Made by a program: the position numbers and the translations under genes
In this document: piece after piece, positions 1-9,248 of the stretch
How the letters are laid out: the number at the start of each line of letters is the position of its first letter
Position numbering within the stretch: position 1 is the stretch's first letter
NCBI RefSeq assembly: GCF_001691565.1
Contig: NZ_MAYO01000003.1
Coordinates: forward strand, 434,001-498,000
Reading direction: 5' to 3'
Length of the DNA: 64,000 nucleotides
Source: Microbacterium oleivorans
GTDB lineage: Bacteria > Actinomycetota > Actinomycetes > Actinomycetales > Microbacteriaceae
The notes under the pieces: model-generated
Told to the model about the DNA's origin: nothing
Databases searched by the model: none
What the model saw: the letters and a program-made list of their open reading frames with translations, nothing else

Positions 1-304
1 AGCGTCCCGGAGGACCGGCGAACCGGAACGTCGAGCCGCCGAAGCCGAGCTTCTCGATCTCGCGGGCACCCGGCATCCGGGCGTCCAGCAGCAGATCGCG
101 ACCCGTGATGCCGACGTCCAGCGCTCCGGAGCCGACGTAGGTGGCGATGTCCTTGGGGCGGAGGTAGAAGAACTCGACGTCGTTGACGGGGTCGATGGCG
201 TGCAGGTCCTTGGGGTCGCGTCGACCGGTGTACCCGGCTTCGGCGAGCATTCCCGCGGTGGTCTCGGCGAGCATGCCCTTGTTGGGGACGGCGATGCGCA
301 GCAT
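1..304 (-). CDS. hisG: ATP phosphoribosyltransferase, N-terminal part (cut by window start)
   Basis: Catalyses the first step of histidine biosynthesis, joining ATP and PRPP. About 101 N-terminal residues are present. They begin [10 protein letters not shown], the typical HisG opening, and include [12 protein letters not shown], the phosphate-binding part of the periplasmic-binding-protein-like fold. The ATG at 302-304 is the only sensible start. The gene lies 46 bases downstream of hisE and is transcribed in the same direction, the usual actinobacterial hisE-hisG pair. The C-terminal portion, including any regulatory histidine-binding domain, lies outside the window, so long versus short form cannot be decided. 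Confidence 0.93.
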   Translation of the reverse strand, partial: MLRIAVPNKGMLAETTAGMLAEAGYTGRRDPKDLHAIDPVNDVEFFYLRPKDIATYVGSGALDVGITGRDLLLDARMPGAREIEKLGFGGSTFRFAGPPGR

Positions 305-350
305 GGAGCGTCTTTCGGTGTGGAGGTGGGCGGACGACGAGAGGGACCGA

Positions 351-614
351 TCAGAGATGTCGGTACACGTCCTCGAGCGTCAGGCCCTTCGCGAGCATCA
401 TCACCTGCAGGTGGTAGAGCAGCTGCGAGATCTCCTCGGCTGTCTCGGTGTCGGACTGGTACTCGGCGGCCATCCAGACCTCGGCGGCCTCTTCGACGAT
501 CTTCTTGCCGATGGCGTGGACGCCGCGGTCCAGCTGCGCGACCGTGCCCGATCCCTCGGGACGGCTCGCCGCGGTCTCGCTCAGCTCGGAGAACAGTGCG
601 TCGAAGGTCTTCAC
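351..614 (-). CDS. hisE: phosphoribosyl-ATP pyrophosphatase
   Basis: Second step of histidine biosynthesis, hydrolysing phosphoribosyl-ATP to phosphoribosyl-AMP. The 87-residue product has the all-alpha MazG-like HisE sequence, including [14 protein letters not shown] with the metal-binding acidic residues, and [14 protein letters not shown] chose the GTG at 612-614 ([11 protein letters not shown]) because family members start here. The same frame is open far upstream, but that part is arginine-rich, lies over the rpe end and looks non-coding. HisE is separate from HisI here, as in other actinobacteria. The order rpe-hisE-hisG suggests co-transcription. Confidence 0.92.
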   Translation of the reverse strand: MKTFDALFSELSETAASRPEGSGTVAQLDRGVHAIGKKIVEEAAEVWMAAEYQSDTETAEEISQLLYHLQVMMLAKGLTLEDVYRHL

Positions 615-670
615 ACCCTCCAGGGTACCGGCCCGCCGATCCCGGCCGGTCCGCGTGACGACCGTGGGCC

Positions 671-1354
671 TCAGTGCCGGTGGGCGGATGCCGCGGCCGA
701 CCGGAGCGCACTGATGGCCGCTCCGGGGTCCTCGGCACCGAACACGGCTGAGCCGGCCACGAACGTGTCGGCACCGGCATCCGCTGCCTGCGCGATGGTC
801 GATTCGCCGATGCCGCCGTCGACCTGCAGCCACAGCTGCGACCCGCGGCGGCGGGCCTCATCGCTGAGGCGGCGGAGCTTGGGCATCTGGTCGGCCATGA
901 AGCTCTGGCCGCCGAAGCCGGGCTCGACGGTCATGACGAGGATCTGGTCGAATTCGTCGAGGACGTCGAAAAGGTGCTCGACGGGGGTCGCGGGCTTCAC
1001 CGCGACGCCGGCGCGCGCACCGATCTGCCGGAGCCGGCGGGCCAGGCCGACCGGGTCCGCGGCGGCCTCGAGGTGGAACGTGACGGATGCCGCGCCGATC
1101 TCGGCGTACTCGGGAGCCCAGCGGTCGGCGTCGCTGATCATGAGGTGCACGTCGAGAGGGACGGGGCTCGTCGCCTGGATCCGCTCGACCATCTGCGGGC
1201 CGAACGTCAGGTTCGGGACGAAGTGGTTGTCCATCACGTCGACGTGGACGAAGTCGGCCGACGCGATGCGGGCGAGCTCCGCCTGCATGTTCACGAAGTC
1301 GGCGGCGAGGATGCTGGGGTTGATGCGTACGTCGGAATCGGCCACGTCTGCCAT
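671..1354 (-). CDS. rpe: ribulose-phosphate 3-epimerase
   Basis: Interconverts ribulose 5-phosphate and xylulose 5-phosphate in the pentose phosphate pathway. The 227-residue TIM barrel shows the family landmarks in order: [10 protein letters not shown] near the N-terminus, [17 protein letters not shown] with the metal ligands and catalytic Asp, [14 protein letters not shown] with the phosphate-binding loop, and VDGGI with the second catalytic Asp. The length is normal. The gene starts 15 bases after rsmB ends, in the conserved actinobacterial order fmt-rsmB-rpe, and so is probably part of the metK-to-hisG transcription unit. Confidence 0.96.
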   Translation of the reverse strand: MADVADSDVRINPSILAADFVNMQAELARIASADFVHVDVMDNHFVPNLTFGPQMVERIQATSPVPLDVHLMISDADRWAPEYAEIGAASVTFHLEAAADPVGLARRLRQIGARAGVAVKPATPVEHLFDVLDEFDQILVMTVEPGFGGQSFMADQMPKLRRLSDEARRRGSQLWLQVDGGIGESTIAQAADAGADTFVAGSAVFGAEDPGAAISALRSAAASAHRH

Positions 1355-1369
1355 TATCCCGGTGCCGGA

Positions 1370-2725
1370 TCAGTTCTTCCGGAGCAGCCAGATCGACATC
1401 GCGTCGGTGCCGTGGCGGTGGGGCCACAGCTGGGCGCGTCCCGATCCATCCGCCGGCTCGGCGAGGTCGATCGCGTCGCCGGCGATCTGCCGGACCACGG
1501 CCCGCGTGTCGAGCTGCACGAGTGCGTCACCGAAGCCACGCTCGACCTCGGCCACGACGCCCGCGGTCTCGGCGAGGTGGGGCGAGCACGTGACGTACGC
1601 GACGATGCCGCCGGGAGCGAGCGCGTCGACCGCCGCCGTCAGGAGTCCGGTCTGCAGCTGGCTGAGTTCGGGGACGTCGGTCGGGGCTTTGCGCCACCGC
1701 GCCTCGGGCCGGCGCCGGAGGGCGCCGAGCCCCGTGCAGGGGGCGTCGACGAGGATCCGGTCGTAGACCCCGCGACCGGCGCGGGTGCGGCCGTCCTCCT
1801 CCGACACGGGCACGTCGAGAGGTACGGCGGCGACCGACTGGCGGACGAGCCGGGCACGAGCGGGCGACAGTTCGTTCGCTTCGACGGTGGCCCCGCCCGC
1901 GGCGGCCTCGGCTGCCAGCACGGCGGTCTTGCCACCGGGCGCGGCGCAGAGGTCGAGCCACCGCTCCCCCGCCTGGACCGGCACGGCACGCGAGAGGGCG
2001 AGGGCCGCGAGCTGCGATCCCTCGTCCTGCACGCGGACGGCACCGCCCGACCCGCGGACGATGCGGTCCGGGTCGCCGCCGGCGAGACGGAATCCGATCG
2101 GCGAGAACGAAGTGCGCTCCGCGTCGTCCGGGATCGACCCGACGCCCGGCAGAGCAGTGAGGGTCACGGTCGGTGCCGCATTGTCCGCCGCCAGCAGGTC
2201 GAGCAGCTCGTCACCGCGTCCCTCGGCGGCCAGCGCGCGCCGGAAGGCGCGGATGATCCAGACGGGGTGCGCGAACCGGACGGCCAGGCGCTCGTCGTCG
2301 GAGCGGGCGGCATCCTCGATGCGGGTCAGCCACTCCTCCTCATCCCGTTCGGACACGCGGCGGAGGACGGCGTTGGCGAACCCCGTCGCGCGCCGTCCCG
2401 CGACGCGGCCGACGAGGTCGACCGTCTCGTGGACGGCGGCGTGCGGGGGGACGCGGGTCGCGAGGAGCTGGTGCGTGCCGAGTCGGAGGGCGTCGAGGAC
2501 GGGCGCGTCGATCCCCGAGACGGGTCGGGATGCCGCCATCTCGATGATCGCGTCGTACGTCCCGACGCGTCGGAGCGTGCCGTAGGTCAGCTCGGTGGCG
2601 AGAGCGGCATCCGCCGTCGACAGTCGGGCGCGTTCGAGTTCGCGCGGCAGGAGCAGGTTCGCGTAGGCGTCGTCCTCGCCGACGGAGCGGATGACCGCGT
2701 ACGCGACGTCGCGGGCGGCGCTCAC
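1370..2725 (-). CDS. rsmB: 16S rRNA (cytosine-967-C5)-methyltransferase RsmB/Fmu
   Basis: Methylates C5 of a helix-31 cytosine in 16S rRNA using S-adenosylmethionine. The 451-residue product has an N-terminal NusB-like RNA-binding domain (about residues 5-140) and a C-terminal Rossmann methyltransferase domain. The SAM loop is seen as LDLCAAPGGKT. Both RNA m5C-methyltransferase cysteines are present, in DAPCTGLG (motif IV) and TCSPH (motif VI). A start further upstream at 2779 is possible, but the GTG at 2723-2725 forms a 4-base GTGA overlap with the fmt stop, the coupling style used across this window, so I prefer it. Confidence 0.92.
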   Translation of the reverse strand: MSAARDVAYAVIRSVGEDDAYANLLLPRELERARLSTADAALATELTYGTLRRVGTYDAIIEMAASRPVSGIDAPVLDALRLGTHQLLATRVPPHAAVHETVDLVGRVAGRRATGFANAVLRRVSERDEEEWLTRIEDAARSDDERLAVRFAHPVWIIRAFRRALAAEGRGDELLDLLAADNAAPTVTLTALPGVGSIPDDAERTSFSPIGFRLAGGDPDRIVRGSGGAVRVQDEGSQLAALALSRAVPVQAGERWLDLCAAPGGKTAVLAAEAAAGGATVEANELSPARARLVRQSVAAVPLDVPVSEEDGRTRAGRGVYDRILVDAPCTGLGALRRRPEARWRKAPTDVPELSQLQTGLLTAAVDALAPGGIVAYVTCSPHLAETAGVVAEVERGFGDALVQLDTRAVVRQIAGDAIDLAEPADGSGRAQLWPHRHGTDAMSIWLLRKN

Positions 2726-3654
2726 GAGGCCGCTCCGGGGAGGTCGATCCGGGGGTCGTCGGAGCGGAGTCCACGCCACCAGTCGGCCGCGTTCATCGCA
2801 CCCTTTCCGGCGGGTTGGACCGTCCGGAGAAGGACGGTTCCCTCCCCCGTGCCCGCGACGACGTCACGGCCGACGAGCGCGACCTGACCGGCCTCGAGAT
2901 CGGCGTCGGGGCCGCGGAGGGCGGCGAGCACCTTCACCCGCTGACCGTCGAGCGACACGTGGGCACCGGGCTCGGGCGTCGTCCCGCGGAAACGGTCGAT
3001 CACGCGGTCGGCGGATTCGGCCAGATCCAGCGCCCCGTCGGCCTGCGTGAGCTTCGGCGCGAGCGTGGGCTCGCCGTGCTGCGGCGTCGCGACCGCGGAG
3101 CCGTCGGCGATCGCATCCACGACGCCCGACACGAGTCCGGCACCCGACACGGCCAGGTCGGTGAGCACGTCGCCCGCCGTGGCGCCCCGCGGGACGTCGT
3201 AGCGGAGCTCGGCGAAGACGTCACCGGCGTCGAGGGCGGGCACGAGCCGGAAGACGGCGGCGCCGGTCACCCGGTCGCCGGCGATGAGCGCGTGCTGCAC
3301 GGGCGCTGCGCCGCGCCAGCGCGGCAGGAGCGAGAAGTGCAGGTTGATCCAGCCGTGCGCAGGCGTCGACAGGAGCGGCTCGCGAACCAGCCCGCCGTAG
3401 GCGACGATGACGCCGAGATCGGCGCCGAGCGCAGCGATCTCGGCCGTCGCCGCCTCATCGAGACGGTCCGCCTTGATGACCGGGAGACCGAGCTCCTCGG
3501 CGGCGACCGCGACCGGCGAGGGCGTCAGGACGCGCTTGCGTCCGATCGGCGCGTCACGTCGCGTGACGACGCCGACGACCTGGTGCGACGAGGCCGCGAC
3601 GGCGCGGAGGGAGGGGACGGCCGGTTCGGGGGTTCCGGCGAAAACGACGCGCAT
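2722..3654 (-). CDS. fmt: methionyl-tRNA formyltransferase
   Basis: Formylates initiator Met-tRNA using 10-formyltetrahydrofolate. The product is 310 residues. The N-terminal formyltransferase domain begins MRVVFAGTPEPAVPSL and carries the folate-binding stretch NLHFSLLPRWRGAAPVQ. The C-terminal part is an OB-like tRNA-binding domain. An in-frame ATG 12 bases upstream exists, but family alignment favours the second Met. The gene lies between priA (8-base gap) and rsmB (4-base overlap), a conserved translation/replication cluster. No peptide deformylase gene was seen nearby. Confidence 0.95.
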   Translation of the reverse strand: MRVVFAGTPEPAVPSLRAVAASSHQVVGVVTRRDAPIGRKRVLTPSPVAVAAEELGLPVIKADRLDEAATAEIAALGADLGVIVAYGGLVREPLLSTPAHGWINLHFSLLPRWRGAAPVQHALIAGDRVTGAAVFRLVPALDAGDVFAELRYDVPRGATAGDVLTDLAVSGAGLVSGVVDAIADGSAVATPQHGEPTLAPKLTQADGALDLAESADRVIDRFRGTTPEPGAHVSLDGQRVKVLAALRGPDADLEAGQVALVGRDVVAGTGEGTVLLRTVQPAGKGAMNAADWWRGLRSDDPRIDLPGAAS

Positions 3655-3662
3655 GCAGGTCC

Positions 3663-5612
3663 TCACAGATCGAGCTCGGGCACATCGAGCCGAACCCTGA
3701 GTGTAGTCCGGGGACCCGGACCCCGGCGTCGACCGCGGACCGCGTCCGCCACGACCGAGGCCCGCAGCTGCTCGGCGACGGCGCGGCCGTGCGCGTAGTC
3801 CACCCGGACGAGGGCGCGCGCGCCGTCGTCGGTGGGCACGGGCCCGAGCACCGACAGCGGACCGAGGTCGGGAAGCGCCTCACGCAACTCCGCGAGGGAC
3901 CGATCGACGCTGGCCGCAGCCCCCTCGATGGCGGCGACCCGAACGGTCGGGGGCATGAGCAGCGGCGCTCGATCGGCGAGCTCGGCGCGGGCGTAGGCGG
4001 CGTGCGTCCACGTCGCCAGCGCACGGGCGACGGGTCCCGTGACACCGACGAGATGGACGGGCGAGCCGGGAGCCGCGAGCGCCGCCGCGTTCGACCACCA
4101 GCGCAGGCACGATTCGCCGATCCGCAGCTGCTCGGCCATGAGCATCTTGTCGCCGTCGAGGAGGATGACGGCGCGGTAGCCGCCCTCCGCTGCGGGCTCC
4201 GCGCCGCGCGTGGCGATCACGAGGGCCGGCCGGCCGTCGACCGATGCGACGGGGTGATCGCCGTCGGCGACGATGACACGGATGCCGGGGAACGCCCGAC
4301 CGAGTTCGTCCGCCGTCCGTTCGCTGCCCGACGACGCCATCCGGAAGCGCGTCCCGGCGCAGTTGGCGCACGTCCAGTTCGGCGCCGACCTGCCGCACCA
4401 CCCGCAGTCCGGCGTCGCGCCGGGGCGGCGGGCACGGAGCGGGCCGGAGCAGTGCCGGCATCGGGCGGGGGTGCGACACTCCGCGCAGACGAGGACGGGC
4501 GAATAGCCGGGGCGAGCGACCTGGACGAGGACCGGCCCGTGCTGCAGGGCCTCCCGCGCCGCGCCGAAGGCGGCCGAGGGGACCCGCGCGCCGCGGTGCT
4601 CAGCCTCGTGCGTGGCCGACAAGACGACCCGCGGACTGACCCGGCGCGTCGCGGGGAACTCCCGCACCCACCCGAGCTGGACGAGACGCTCGACGTCGGT
4701 CGTGCGGGTGTGGCCGGCGAAGACGAGCGCGGAGTGCTCCTCCTCCTGACGGACGAGAGCGGCGTCCCGTGCGTGCACCCCCGGACTGAGCGGCTCGGCG
4801 AGCAACGTGTCGCCGTCGTCCCAGACGAAGACGGCGCCGACATCGTGGGCGGGCGCGTACACGGTGGACCGGTTCCCGACGACGATGCAGGGAGCGGCGC
4901 TCAGCATCCGGAGGTACGTCGCGTACCGCTCGGGTCCGGAGCGCCGGGCATCGTCGCGGATGACGGCGTCGCCCGGAACGAGAGCCGCGAGGGCGTCGAG
5001 CAGCTGCGCCTGGTCGCGGTGGTCGGGGACGACGAGCAGCGCACTCCGACCGCTCTCCAGAACGAGCGCGGCGAGGCCGGCGAGCAGGTCCGCCCAGGCG
5101 CCCCGCAGAGCTCCGGGAGTCGGGTGCGGCGGGGCGTCGATCGCGATCCGCTCCCCCGACAGGACGGCGTCGGCGAGCCCCGGGTAGGGCGAGGCGAGCG
5201 CGTGCGCGCGGGTCGCGGCATCCGGATCCACCTGCGGCGCCTCGGGCGGATCTGTGGCGAGCCAGGCCTTCTCGGCCCGCACCATCCGCTTCGGTACCGC
5301 GAGGCGCAGGATGTCGCTCGCTGAGCCGGCGGCGCGATCGGCGACACGCCGCGCCAGTGCGTAGAGGGATGCCGGGAGCACCGGCACCGGCGAGACGACG
5401 GCCGCCACCTCGGACAGCGGCCGCCCGCCGGGTTCGACCTCGGCCCGCTCGATCACCCAGCCCTCGATCATCCGTCCGGCGCTGCGCAGCGGCACCTTCA
5501 CCCGCACGCCCGGCTGGGCGTCGGCGTCGAGGGCGCTCGGTACGGCGTAGTCGAAGAGTCGATCGAGTTGAGGAACCGGCGAATCGAGGAGGATCCGCGC
5601 GACGGGGATCAC
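3663..5612 (-). CDS. priA: PriA-like primosomal protein N', helicase-defective actinobacterial type
   Basis: Related to the replication-restart helicase PriA. The 649-residue product has the N-terminal DNA-binding domain (PVARILLDSP onward). All eight zinc cysteines are retained (near residues 376, 379, 385, 388, 403, 406, 415, 418, seen as CAEC, CRHC, CGWC, CANC). The Walker A motif GxGKT is absent: the region reads ESGRSALLVVPDH. The DExH box is replaced by VFVWDDGD. Loss of the ATPase motifs is known for actinobacterial PriA, so a structural, non-unwinding role is inferred. GTG at 5610-5612 is chosen because it begins just after metK; an upstream ATG would overlap metK. Confidence 0.9.
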   Translation of the reverse strand: MIPVARILLDSPVPQLDRLFDYAVPSALDADAQPGVRVKVPLRSAGRMIEGWVIERAEVEPGGRPLSEVAAVVSPVPVLPASLYALARRVADRAAGSASDILRLAVPKRMVRAEKAWLATDPPEAPQVDPDAATRAHALASPYPGLADAVLSGERIAIDAPPHPTPGALRGAWADLLAGLAALVLESGRSALLVVPDHRDQAQLLDALAALVPGDAVIRDDARRSGPERYATYLRMLSAAPCIVVGNRSTVYAPAHDVGAVFVWDDGDTLLAEPLSPGVHARDAALVRQEEEHSALVFAGHTRTTDVERLVQLGWVREFPATRRVSPRVVLSATHEAEHRGARVPSAAFGAAREALQHGPVLVQVARPGYSPVLVCAECRTPARCRHCSGPLRARRPGATPDCGWCGRSAPNWTCANCAGTRFRMASSGSERTADELGRAFPGIRVIVADGDHPVASVDGRPALVIATRGAEPAAEGGYRAVILLDGDKMLMAEQLRIGESCLRWWSNAAALAAPGSPVHLVGVTGPVARALATWTHAAYARAELADRAPLLMPPTVRVAAIEGAAASVDRSLAELREALPDLGPLSVLGPVPTDDGARALVRVDYAHGRAVAEQLRASVVADAVRGRRRGPGPRTTLRVRLDVPELDL

Positions 5613-5617
5613 GGGCG

Positions 5618-6811
5618 TCAGAGCCCGGCGGCGGTCCGCAAGGCGTCGACGCGGTCCGTGCGCTCCCACGTGAACTCGGGCAGTTCGCGCCCGAAGTGTC
5701 CGTATGCGGCGGTCTGCGCGTAGATGGGGCGCAGGAGATCGAGGTCATCGATGATCGCCTGCGGCCGGAGGTCGAACGACTCCCGGATCGCGGCGGTGAT
5801 CTTCTCGTCCGAGACGTGGCCCGTGCCGAACGACTCGACATACAACCCGACGGGGGCGGCACGCCCGATGGCATAGGCGACCTGCACCTCGAGGCGATCG
5901 GCGAGCCCCGCCGCGACGGCGTTCTTCGCGACCCAGCGCATCGCGTACGCCGCCGAGCGGTCGACCTTGGACGGGTCCTTGCCGCTGAAGGCCCCGCCGC
6001 CGTGACGGGCGGCGCCGCCGTAGGTGTCGATGATGATCTTGCGTCCGGTCAGGCCCGCGTCGCCCTTCGGGCCGCCCACGACGAAGGGGCCGGCGGGGTT
6101 GATGACGTAGCGGACGTCCGACACGTCGAGCCCGGTCTGCGCGAGGACGGGATCGATGACCTCGGCCTGCACCGCGGCGCGTAGCGCGGGAAGCGAGATG
6201 TCGGGGTGATGCTGCGTGGACAGGACGACCGTGTCGACGGTGCGCGGTGTGGTGCCGTCGTAGCCGAGCGTCACCTGGGTCTTGCCGTCGGGGCGCAGGA
6301 AGGGAAGTGCGCCACTGCGACGCGCGTCCGTGAGGCGCTCCGCAAGACGGTGCGCCGTCCAGATCGCGGTCGGCATGTACGACGGGGTCTCGTTCGTCGC
6401 GTAGCCGAACATGATGCCCTGGTCCCCCGCGCCGAGCGCGTCGACCGGATCGACGGAACCGCCCTCGCGGTGCTCGAGCGCGTTGTCGACGCCCGCGGCG
6501 ATGTCGCCCGACTGCTCGCCGATGGACACCGTCACACCGCACGAGTCGCCGTCGAAGCCGGTCTCGGACGAGGTGTAGCCGATGCGGTTCACGACGCGGC
6601 GGACGATTCCCGGGATGTCGACGTATCCGTCGGTGCGAACCTCGCCCGCGACGTGCACGAGGCCGGTGGTGACGAGCGTCTCGACGGCCACGCGGCTGCC
6701 GCGGTCGACGGCGAGGAGCGCATCGAGGATGCTGTCGGAGATCTGGTCGCAGATCTTGTCGGGGTGACCTTCGGTCACAGACTCCGACGTGAACAGGCGC
6801 AGCGCGCTCAT
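5618..6811 (-). CDS. metK: S-adenosylmethionine synthetase
   Basis: Makes SAM from methionine and ATP. The 397-residue product shows the family signatures GHPDK (residues 14-18), [10 protein letters not shown] and the P-loop-like GGGAFSGKD. The start at 6811 gives the standard N-terminus [19 protein letters not shown]; an in-frame ATG 33 bases upstream would only add a non-conserved stretch. The gene heads a run continuing into priA and fmt. In many actinobacteria coaBC separates rpoZ and metK; here only about 116 bases do, holding a hairpin. SAM made here feeds, among others, the adjacent RsmB. No SAM riboswitch was recognised upstream. Confidence 0.97.
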   Translation of the reverse strand: MSALRLFTSESVTEGHPDKICDQISDSILDALLAVDRGSRVAVETLVTTGLVHVAGEVRTDGYVDIPGIVRRVVNRIGYTSSETGFDGDSCGVTVSIGEQSGDIAAGVDNALEHREGGSVDPVDALGAGDQGIMFGYATNETPSYMPTAIWTAHRLAERLTDARRSGALPFLRPDGKTQVTLGYDGTTPRTVDTVVLSTQHHPDISLPALRAAVQAEVIDPVLAQTGLDVSDVRYVINPAGPFVVGGPKGDAGLTGRKIIIDTYGGAARHGGGAFSGKDPSKVDRSAAYAMRWVAKNAVAAGLADRLEVQVAYAIGRAAPVGLYVESFGTGHVSDEKITAAIRESFDLRPQAIIDDLDLLRPIYAQTAAYGHFGRELPEFTWERTDRVDALRTAAGL

Positions 6812-6850
6812 CGGTCCTCCAGAGGGCGGATCGGGGGTGTGCAAACCATC

Positions 6851-6887
6851 ATGCCCGCGGCCCCCGACACGGGGGGCTCGCGGGCAT
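6851..6887 (-). terminator. hairpin after rpoZ
   Basis: A strong inverted repeat in the rpoZ-metK gap: ATGCCCGCG pairs with CGCGGGCAT, and GCCCCC with GGGGGC just inside. On the minus strand the stem is followed by GATGGTTTG, a weak T-run. It lies about 40 bases beyond the rpoZ stop, so it probably ends or attenuates rpoZ transcription before metK. Confidence 0.6.
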
Positions 6888-6927
6888 GAGGATGACGCCG
6901 TGTGGCGCCGAGGTCATGAAGTCGGGG

Positions 6928-7182
6928 TCACTCGGCCGCGCGGAGGCGCAGCTTGTCCTCGTGGATCTCGTGAAGGGCGATCGTCAGGGGCTTGTCCTCG
7001 ACGTTCGAGTCGACGAGCGGGCCCACGTTGTCGAACAGGTTTCCCTCGTGGAGGTCCGAGTAGTAGTCGTTGATCTGACGCGCGCGCTTGGATGCGTAGA
7101 TGACGAGCTGATACTTCGAGTCGACCTTGTCGAGCAGTGCGTCGATGGGCGGGTCGATGATGCCCTGGTCACGGTTGGCCAT
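6928..7182 (-). CDS. rpoZ: DNA-directed RNA polymerase omega subunit
   Basis: Small subunit that chaperones the beta-prime subunit into RNA polymerase. The 84-residue protein contains the conserved [23 protein letters not shown] segment (here 14 residues into the protein) and ends in a charged tail. Length is normal for actinobacteria. A good ribosome-binding site (GGAGGACC on the coding strand) precedes the ATG. Gmk and coaBC normally flank this gene; here the flanks are the CoA-binding-protein gene upstream and, after a hairpin, metK downstream. Confidence 0.95.
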   Translation of the reverse strand: MANRDQGIIDPPIDALLDKVDSKYQLVIYASKRARQINDYYSDLHEGNLFDNVGPLVDSNVEDKPLTIALHEIHEDKLRLRAAE

Positions 7183-7290
7183 GGTGGTCCTCCAGAATCG
7201 GTGAGGAGAGATGTCTGCCGGAACGCGCGCGGACGCGGCGCGGCATCCTCTCAGTCTACAGGTCGCGGCGCCCGGCCGACGCGAAGCGCA

Positions 7291-7869
7291 TCAACGGCTG
7301 AGCAGCTGCCGCTTCGAGCTGAGGACCCCGGTGTCGAACCCCGCCAGGTGGAGACCGCCGTGGAAGCGGGCGTGCTCGATCTTGACGCACCGGTCCATGA
7401 CGACCGACAGCCCCGCGTCGGCGGCGATCCTCGCGGCGCCCTCGTGCCACGAGCCGAGCTGCAGCCAGAGGGTCGAGGCACCGGCATCCACCGCCTCCTG
7501 CGCGACGCCGGGCAGGTCGTCGTGCTTGCGGAAGACGTCGACGATGTCGGGGACGACGGGCAGATCGGCGAGCGACGCGTAGGCGGGCCTGCCGAGGATC
7601 GAGGTCGCCCGCGGGTTGACGTAGTACACGTCGTACGGCGAGCTGCCGCTCAGGTAGGTGGCGACGAAGTAGCTCGCGCGCGCCGGGTTGTCGGAGGCGC
7701 CCACGATCGCGATCGTCTTCGCCCGGCGGAGGATCTCGAACCTCTCCTGCGGACCGGCGGCGGGCCACGTCCGAGTCGGATCCGTGGCCGGCGTCGTGCC
7801 GGGCAGCGCGCACGCGGCTCCCTCGGTCGGAGCGGGTTGCGGTACGGCGCAGGTGTTCGCGTCGGTCAT
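7291..7869 (-). CDS. CoA-binding-domain (YccU-like) protein
   Basis: A 192-residue protein with a Rossmann-type CoA-binding domain of the YccU/succinyl-CoA-synthetase alpha type. After a roughly 45-residue, Pro/Ala-rich, two-cysteine N-terminal tail comes KTIAIVGASDNPARASYFV (the dinucleotide-like loop), then VYYVNPRATSILG, and VMDRCVKIEH with a conserved Cys near the end. The ATG at 7867-7869 overlaps the metY stop (ATGA), so it is translationally coupled to metY. Its reaction is unknown. Linkage to metY and an acetyl-CoA synthetase suggests a CoA- or acyl-CoA-related role in sulfur or acetate metabolism, which is inference. Confidence 0.85.
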   Translation of the reverse strand: MTDANTCAVPQPAPTEGAACALPGTTPATDPTRTWPAAGPQERFEILRRAKTIAIVGASDNPARASYFVATYLSGSSPYDVYYVNPRATSILGRPAYASLADLPVVPDIVDVFRKHDDLPGVAQEAVDAGASTLWLQLGSWHEGAARIAADAGLSVVMDRCVKIEHARFHGGLHLAGFDTGVLSSKRQLLSR

Positions 7870-9203
7870 CGGGTCACTCCTGTCGCGGCGGTGAGGGCCT
7901 GATCGAGGTCCCACACGATGTCCTCGGGGTCTTCGAGACCGACCGAGATGCGGATGAGGTCGGCGGGAACCCCGGCGGCGACGAGCTGATCCGCACTGAG
8001 CTGCTGGTGCGTCGTCGAGGCGGGGTGGATGACGAGCGTGCGGGCGTCGCCGATGTTGGCGAGGTGCGAGGCTAGTTGCAGCGCGTCGATGACGGCTTCC
8101 CCCGCCCGGCGTCCCGCCGCGACACGGTCGTCCTCGTTCGAGGCGTCGTCCCCGGCCTTCACACCGAACGCGAAGACCGAGCCCGGCCCGAGCGGGAGGT
8201 ACTTTTCAGCGCGCTGTCGGTGGGGGTGATCCGGCAGGCCGGCCCACGTGACGAACGAGACGCGGGGGTCGGAGTCCAGCCACTCCGCCACGATCCGCGC
8301 ATTCGCGCCGTGCGCGTCGATCCGCTGGGGCAGGGTCTCGATGCCCTGCAGCAGCAGGAAGGCCGAGTGCGGGCTGAGGGCCGCGCCGATGTCGCGAAGC
8401 TGCTCGCTCCGAAGCTTCGTGAGGAAGCCGTACTCGCCGAAGTTGTCCCACCACTTGATGCCGCCGTACGAGGCGACCGGCTCGGTCATCTGCGGGAACT
8501 TGCCGTTCCCCCAGTCGAACGTCCCCTTCTCGATCACGACGCCGCCGAGGGTCGTGCCGTGTCCGCCGAGGAACTTGGTCACCGAGTGGATGACGATGTC
8601 CGCGCCGTGCTCGAGCGGGCGCGCGAGGTACGGGGTCGCGAGGGTCGAGTCGACGACGAGCGGGATGCCGGCGGCGTGGGCGACGTCGGCGAGACCTTCG
8701 ATGTCGGCGATCTCACCTGACGGGTTGCCGATCGTCTCGACGTAGAGCACCTTGGTCTCGGGACGGATCGCCGCCGCGTAGTCGGCCGGGTCGCTCGAGG
8801 CGACGAAGGTCGTGTCGACGCCGAACCGGCGGAGCGTCACGTCGAGCTGCGTGACGGTGCCGCCGTAGAGCTGCGCCGAGGCGACGACGTGGTCGCCGAC
8901 GCCGACGAGCGCGGCGAACGTGATGAACTCCGCACTCATCCCCGACGCGGTCGCCACCGCGCCGATGCCGCCCTCGAGCGATGCGAGACGCTCCTCGAGT
9001 GCCGCGACCGTCGGGTTGCCGATCCGCGAGTAGATGTTGCCGTACTTCTGCAGCGCGAACAGGTTCGCGGCATCCGTCGCATCGTCGAAGACGAAGGACG
9101 AGGTCTGATAGATCGGCACCGCGCGGGCACCGGTGGCGGCATCGGGGGTGCCGCCGGCGTGGAGCGCGCGGGTACGGAAGCCGAAGCGGTGTTCGTCAGT
9201 CAT
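7866..9203 (-). CDS. metY: O-acetylhomoserine aminocarboxypropyltransferase (sulfhydrylase)
   Basis: A PLP enzyme of the Cys/Met metabolism gamma family that converts O-acetylhomoserine plus sulfide to homocysteine plus acetate, the direct sulfhydrylation route to methionine. The 445-residue product has GNPT (residues 62-65), SGMSAEFITF, VVDSTLATPYL, and the PLP lysine in SVTKFLGGHG (K210). The long form of about 440 residues is typical of MetY rather than the shorter cystathionine enzymes. It starts 45 bases after acs and overlaps the CoA-binding-protein gene by 4 bases. Substrate choice (acetyl versus succinyl ester) is from family resemblance. Confidence 0.92.
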   Translation of the reverse strand: MTDEHRFGFRTRALHAGGTPDAATGARAVPIYQTSSFVFDDATDAANLFALQKYGNIYSRIGNPTVAALEERLASLEGGIGAVATASGMSAEFITFAALVGVGDHVVASAQLYGGTVTQLDVTLRRFGVDTTFVASSDPADYAAAIRPETKVLYVETIGNPSGEIADIEGLADVAHAAGIPLVVDSTLATPYLARPLEHGADIVIHSVTKFLGGHGTTLGGVVIEKGTFDWGNGKFPQMTEPVASYGGIKWWDNFGEYGFLTKLRSEQLRDIGAALSPHSAFLLLQGIETLPQRIDAHGANARIVAEWLDSDPRVSFVTWAGLPDHPHRQRAEKYLPLGPGSVFAFGVKAGDDASNEDDRVAAGRRAGEAVIDALQLASHLANIGDARTLVIHPASTTHQQLSADQLVAAGVPADLIRISVGLEDPEDIVWDLDQALTAATGVTR

Positions 9204-9248
9204 GATCTCTTTCTGGCGGATGGGTGCCCGCGGAGTGAATGCGGCGGG

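Noticed and set aside
6812..6927. SAM riboswitch upstream of metK or in the metY unit.
   Set aside because: Only a simple terminator-like hairpin is visible. The 88-base region before the ABC unit is too short for known SAM riboswitch classes and shows no matching motif.
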